A DNA stretch of 64,000 bases from contig NW_005179244.1 in NCBI RefSeq assembly GCF_000350225.1, positions 31,778 through 95,777 on the forward strand, given 5' to 3'. Shown here in pieces: positions 59,580-64,000 of the stretch (position 1 is the stretch's first letter; each line of letters opens with the position of its first letter). Under the pieces are notes generated by a model, which made no database searches, was not told the DNA's origin, and was given only the letters and a program-made list of their open reading frames with translations. This DNA is from Chondrus crispus. Taxonomy: Eukaryota; Rhodophyta; Florideophyceae; Gigartinales; Gigartinaceae. The translations under genes and the position numbers were made by a program.

Positions 59580-60405
59580 TATCCAAGACAAAAGCAAAAA
59601 TTGAACCCTAAACAGTTAGCAGATCTTAAGAGCAAGTATATTTGTAGAATTTGTAAGAAAAAAGGGCATTGGGCTTCAGATCAAGAACCATGCCGCAGCG
59701 CTGATGCCAAACAAGGATTTGGTTCTCGCAGATCTAACAAAGCAGAAACTAAAACGCCCCTAAGTTCTGCAAGTGATCAGAAAGGAACTCTTCAATTTCA
59801 CATGGCTTCGCTTTCGTCTTCAACAATTTCAGCTGAAGTCTCAGGTCCTCTTGTGGATGGCGCTGCTCCTTACAGTGGTCTTGGATTAGTACAACTTCAA
59901 GCACTGCATCAACAACTAATCTCCGATTGGGATGGGACTATTAGTGACATTCCAGACTGCGTCAAGGATAGACCATTCTGGCAGTATGGTGCTGGCGAGC
60001 ACGCTAGTCCTAGAAGAAGATTTTTAGGATCTGTGACATTCTCAACTCTGCCTGACAAAGGCACTCCGATCGAGATACGTCACCTCGTTATGGAAGGATC
60101 ATCGCAATGGCTCATCGGTCGTAATGTTACTTGTTCATGTATTATCAACCATGTAACCGGTAATTATCTTGAGTTCTATGTGTCCGACTCTGAGACCAAC
60201 ACTCTATCCATGACCAACTTTGAAGATCACATCTATCTTCCCGTCTCTACTTTCATGCGAAATGCACAAAACTCTTTTAATTGCGAATCAACCTTTACGT
60301 CTGCCCTCGTCTCCTTATCCTGTCCTGCGTATGCTTCACAGCTTTCGTGGCCAGAAAAAAAGAAGTTAATAGATAAGGTCCACAAACATGTGTGTAGCAT
60401 TCATC
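59580..60405 (+). pseudogene. pol: Copia zinc knuckle and aspartic protease, same frame as gag
   Basis: After the stop, the frame continues into CRICKKKGHWASDQEPC. This is a gag-type knuckle with CX2CX4H and a final cysteine seven residues on, instead of the usual four. The protease active site follows in LVDGAAPYSGLG, where DGA stands in for the usual DSG or DTG. The integrase zinc-binding region begins near KKKLIDKVHKHVC, then the frame is lost by a single-base shift at about 60398-60412. The reading frame as printed ends at TAG 60507-60509. Confidence 0.7.
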
Positions 60406-62095
60406 ATACAATGATATTAAGTTCCTCTTGGACCGCAATGAGCTCTGGGATGATCAATGCTCTGAGTACCTATCCCATATACTGGAAAAATGTCCACATT
60501 GTCCCATAGTGCAACTTCCCTCTCCTTCCCGAAAGGTTTCGTTGAGTTCAATGTCTCGTCGGTTCAATGCCATTGTTTGTATCGATCACCTGTTCCTCTA
60601 CAGGCATGATGTTCTCCACATGATGGATTCCAGAACCCGTTACTCCACAGGTCTTGTCGTTCCCTCAACCTCCATGAAGGAAGCAATCATTGCATACGAA
60701 TCCAAATGGCTGTCTGAGTTTTGGCCTTCAGAATTTGCACAAGGAGATCAAGAGTTCAACAACAGTGAGTTTATAAATTACCTGTCGCTCTATGACATTA
60801 ACTATCGCCCTGTTCCGCCTCGAAGACATTCAAAGAATGTGCTCGAGTCAAAACACCGGGTTCTTCGCGACATTTTCGTTCGACTTCAATCTGCGTCTCC
60901 AATGGAAGATCCACGGTTAATCATTTCAAAGATGTTTCGTATTTCGAACGATCTCTATGGGAACAATGTTGCGTCTTCACATGAACTCGCAAAGGGATAC
61001 ACGCGTCCAATCGTACACGATTTCCCTCGCAATATTCCCCCAGAGATTATAAAGGCTCAAGAGGCACTGTCAGCTAAGCGTAAGCTTAATCTTATCCTGT
61101 CGTCTAAATCTATTTCTGAACCGCCTATGCATGTTGGTGATTACGTTCAAATATTTGTGAAGCTACAAAACCAGAAACGAGGTTCATGGAGTGATTCTAC
61201 CCCTGTTCTAGCATATGATCCAGAGTCTCGTATAGTTATTGTTCCAGGTGCATATGGTCGGAAAAGACAGGCTGCCATTGAAGATACACGTTTAGCAGTA
61301 TGTGATAACGTGTTAGCATCTGAGATACAACAAGCAATTGATGAGCTTTCAGCCGATATTGGTACCCAAGTTGACCTTATGAATTCTCTCGATGACGTGG
61401 ATGACGAAGAGGTCACCAATATCTGTAACGATAGCAGAGTTACTTCTCCGCGCGATGATGATGGTCAGATTGGTGGTCCCGAGAACTCATCATTAGTTCC
61501 CAATTTAGAAGCTCATGAACCACAAGAGCTCCTTACATATACCCCAGTCGAACAATCTACATTTGATCCTGATCACCCAGAGAGTGATCATGACAATGAT
61601 ACTTCCACGGACGCGCCCAACAGCACTGTACAAGATCCGCAAGAAGATGTTGCAAATGTTCAAGGCACAACACAAATAGATCAGCCTTCCGCTACCTCCT
61701 TACACCCAATGCAAACTCGCTCCAGTTCCACTGCTCCTCACACCTCGAGTGATCGCACATTACATGGTAACGATATCGAATTACTTCCTGGTACTGAGCT
61801 AACTAGCTGTGAACAAAACGCTCTGAGTCAGTTCTACGATCGGTTCAAGTCAAAAGAATTTCTCACCCACCAGGCTGAAGGGTTGCCTTCTTACATCACT
61901 TCCAACTCATATTGCGAAGAAGAGAGTGCTTTCCTTAAACAGTGCATTCGTATTCACAAGTCTGACGTCCCCAGAGATGCTAACGTTATTCGCAGCCATG
62001 TGCTTTATAAGATCAAAACTAGAGATGATGCATCTCTAACATGTAAGGCTCGTATAGCTCCTCATGGGAATGAAGATCGTGATCGTGCACATTAA
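60406..62095 (+). pseudogene. pol: Copia integrase and start of reverse transcriptase, shifted frame
   Basis: This frame, shifted relative to gag, holds the end of the integrase zinc site (CPHC) and the catalytic DDE residues: D in AIVCIDHLFL, D in AQGDQEFN and E in NVLESKHR. A variable, acidic spacer follows. The reverse transcriptase then opens with VLYKIKTRDDASLTCKARI. TAA at 62093-62095 interrupts it, after which the same frame continues open for about 50 codons. Confidence 0.75.
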
Positions 62096-63426
62096 AAAAC
62101 TGATTCGGCATGTTGCCCACCTCTAGGAATTCGTACTCTGTTTTCAATATGTGTGATGTTTCAATGGTACCTCACGAAGATTGACGTGAAAGGTGCATTA
62201 TTGCAGACTGGTTCTGCTAAACGTGACGTTTATGTCATTCCCCGAAAGAAAGCTCAGATCATAGATTTGTTTGGCTTCTTACAGTTGCAACCTATGGATT
62301 GGTGAACGCCAATGCGAAATGGCAAGTTCACTTAGATCAAACGTTCATTGATATTGGACTAAACACACTCGTATATGTTCCGCAGTTATTCTACATGCTT
62401 GATAACTGCAGTTTAGTTCTTATCGTGGTTAAGGTAACTGATGATATTTTAATCGGTGAAAGTGAAACTCACAAGCCCCGGTTTATCAAAAGATTGACAC
62501 AAGCGTACGAGTTGGGTACAATCACCCATCTTCCTGGTTCATGTTGGTTCTTCGGGCTTGAAGTTTCCCAAGAGCCGGACTTCGTTATACATGTTCATGG
62601 TGATCAGAAGCTTTCTGGAATAACATCTTGCAACGCTAGTCGTACAAGACGAAAGCAGATTAACGAAAAGTTGAACGCAATAGAGAAATTCCATTACAAC
62701 TCCATTAATGGTTCTATTGGTTTTATCGGGGTCCATGCTCTCCCCATTGCTTCATTTGTGTCGAGTTATCTACAGCAATCGCGCAATGCTGCTACTGTAC
62801 ATGATATATATAACCAATCCGCAATGTTGACAAAACTTAAGCAGCTTGGATCCACAACAAGTTATGATAAGATACCACGGGGTACGAATCATCTCAGTGT
62901 TACCGTGTTAGCGGATGCAGCTCGCCCTAGTGAGAACGGTCAGCTCGGCATGATTTGCGGACTTCTCTTTAGCGATATGAATCGTGGTTCTATATTTCAT
63001 GTACTCTAATGGAGATCCAATCTATCAAGGCGTCCAGTTAAGTCGAGAGCTTCGGCAGAAACCCTTGCAGCAGGTGCTGCTCTTGATGAAACTCTACTGA
63101 TTTCATCCGCTTTGTCAGTCATTCTAAAAACAGATATCCCTACTACCCTGGTTGTAGATTCCAAGGATTTGTTTGACTTGCTTTCCTCCTGTCACGTTCC
63201 GGAAGATCGTTCAATTCGAGCCGATGTTCAGTTGATCAGATATTATTATGAGACCAAACAACTCGATCGTGTTATTTGGATACCTGGTTCTCAAAACTTA
63301 TCTGATCCATTGACCAAGAAAGATAGCCCTTTGGAGGATACTCTTCAGCTGATGTTATTCGAAGGACGCCTACAGTTTGAGATGACAAATTTCAAGAGTC
63401 GCTCTTGTCATGCGAACCTTGGCTAA
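62096..63426 (+). pseudogene. pol: Copia reverse transcriptase and RNase H, with frameshift and stop
   Basis: The first reverse transcriptase aspartate is in KIDVKGALLQTG (frame of the preceding segment). A single-base shift at about 62240-62255 then moves the reading frame. ATYGLVNANAKW and the catalytic DD pair in KVTDDILIG follow; the YVDD of most elements is VTDD here. RNase H is recognisable by LADAARP, AETLAAGAAL, VVDSKD and RADV. TAA at 63007-63009 interrupts it in frame. The domain ends with WIPGSQNLSDPLTKK before TAA at 63424-63426. Confidence 0.75.
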
Positions 63427-63445
63427 GAAATATTGGCTTATCTCC

Positions 63446-63459
63446 AAAGAGAAAGAGTG
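63446..63459 (+). promoter_or_regulatory. Polypurine tract of the copia element
   Basis: AAAGAGAAAGAGTG lies directly against the 3' LTR and is purine apart from one T. This is the expected primer site for plus-strand synthesis. Confidence 0.8.
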
Positions 63460-63849
63460 TGAAACTTAGGCTATGTTCAAGGAAGTATCCAAGTACATGG
63501 CCTTTGCTCAAAAAGCCTCCTCGGACCACTTCCCGTATCTCGAGATTTATTTGCGCCGTCAGCTTCCACTGTCTGCGTGTGCTACATTTTCTATGTGTGT
63601 GACTTCCCACTTTTTCTACCAAGGACCTCCATCGCTTCAACCTGTTTATCACTCAGTTCTCGTTCCTTGCTCTCCGCTTTGCATCCCTTTGACATTTGCT
63701 CAGTGAATTAGTTGTAAACGTTCTCTTGCTGATTGGTGACGGATACTGTAATTCGCACTGTCCCCGATCTTCGTCTGTTTGACCCCGCTATCGGCTGCGC
63801 TAGTTACTACGTGGCACCTTTATTTGGTCCTCTACGCTCACGTTTCTCA
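63460..63849 (+). repeat. 3' LTR of the copia element (390 bp)
   Basis: It is a direct copy of 58484-58874 with five transitions and one missing C. Its end TTTCTCA runs straight into a (CA)n tract at 63850-63869. Confidence 0.93.
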
Positions 63850-64000
63850 CACACACACACACACACACATGAAGAAGTAGAAGAAGACGACGTCAGCGTC
63901 CCCTCCGTCGCCGCGCCCGCCGCACCCGCTGCTTGCGACAGCGGCTGCGCCATGCCAGTTCGACGTAGGCAACTCGAGCGCAACCAGCCTTGACACTTTT
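63850..64000. other. Right flank of the insertion: CA microsatellite and GC-rich sequence
   Basis: After about ten CA units the composition changes sharply to GC-rich. One frame is open up to TGA 63991-63993 with an Ala/Pro/Val-rich, then Arg-rich, product. It may be the tail of a gene or simply GC-rich DNA; too little is visible to decide. Confidence 0.4.

Larger units (their letters stand above)
58484..63849 (+). mobile_element. Ty1/copia LTR retrotransposon, structurally complete but with broken gag-pol
   Basis: The element is 5366 bp and bounded by two direct LTRs. It has a primer binding site directly after the 5' LTR, a polypurine tract directly before the 3' LTR, and gag, protease, integrase, reverse transcriptase and RNase H in copia order (integrase before reverse transcriptase). 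Coding is interrupted by at least three in-frame stops and two frameshifts. The LTRs differ at five transitions and one single-base indel. The element sits in a (CA)n microsatellite, so the target duplication is hard to define (CACAG before, CACAC after, or ACACA on both sides if the LTR is taken to begin one base earlier). Confidence 0.95.

Noticed and set aside
59207-59635. 142-codon minus-strand frame within the copia element
   Set aside because: It lies antisense to gag with no retroelement or host gene similarity.
1-64000. CRISPR arrays, bacterial operons, phage or plasmid systems
   Set aside because: No spaced direct-repeat arrays were seen, genes are monocistronic with spliceosomal introns, and the content is eukaryotic.

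Overview
This window looks like nuclear DNA of a eukaryotic alga, most probably a red alga (Rhodophyta, perhaps florideophyte); that assignment is inferred from gene content and structure and was not tested by a database search. It carries nuclear genes for plastid proteins (sedoheptulose-bisphosphatase with a transit peptide, a sigma-70 factor, a cyanobacterial-type release factor 1, an organellar ribosomal protein S15) next to ordinary eukaryotic housekeeping genes. Most genes are a single exon, including a 16.6 kb midasin gene. Only three genes are split, by five GT-AG introns of 115-154 bp. The right end holds a Ty1/copia LTR retrotransposon.

Layout: 1-1008 is the 3' part of a lipin-type phosphatidate phosphatase. 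1009-7351 is gene-poor, with one orphan membrane-protein gene (4750-6102) and perfect short hairpins. 7352-8626 is plastid release factor 1 and 9166-10533 (minus) is RIO2 kinase. From 11382 to 20023 a tightly packed, very GC-rich block of plus-strand genes follows: a gamma-glutamylcyclotransferase-like protein, SBPase, an OB-fold/zinc-ribbon protein, a plastid sigma factor, a small plastid-targeted protein interrupted by a 100-N assembly gap, and a CPA1 Na+/H+ antiporter. Josephin-type deubiquitinase (minus) comes next, then a 2.6 kb spacer, an exonuclease III-type AP endonuclease, a 1983-residue golgin with a GRAB-like C terminus, organellar S15, phosphatidylinositol 4-kinase beta, UFC1, an orphan tail-anchored coiled-coil protein (minus), and midasin (minus, 40133-56755). 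The copia element occupies 58484-63849.

Functional links are loose, as expected for a eukaryotic chromosome. RIO2 and midasin both act in ribosome subunit maturation. Lipin, PI4K-beta and the golgin belong to lipid and Golgi membrane biology. Josephin and UFC1 belong to ubiquitin-type pathways. SBPase, sigma factor, RF1 and probably S15 serve the plastid.

The items most worth a second look are: (i) the copia element, whose primer binding site matches the anticodon region of initiator tRNA-Met and overlaps the gag start codon, and which has about 98.5% identical LTRs but a repeatedly broken gag-pol; (ii) perfect hairpins with 1-6 nt loops in the spacers; (iii) a recurring TACCCTTGG(G)TAC element upstream of three genes; (iv) four tandem 15-residue Trp repeats in the golgin; and (v) several proteins of no recognised family, including an OB-fold/zinc-ribbon protein.
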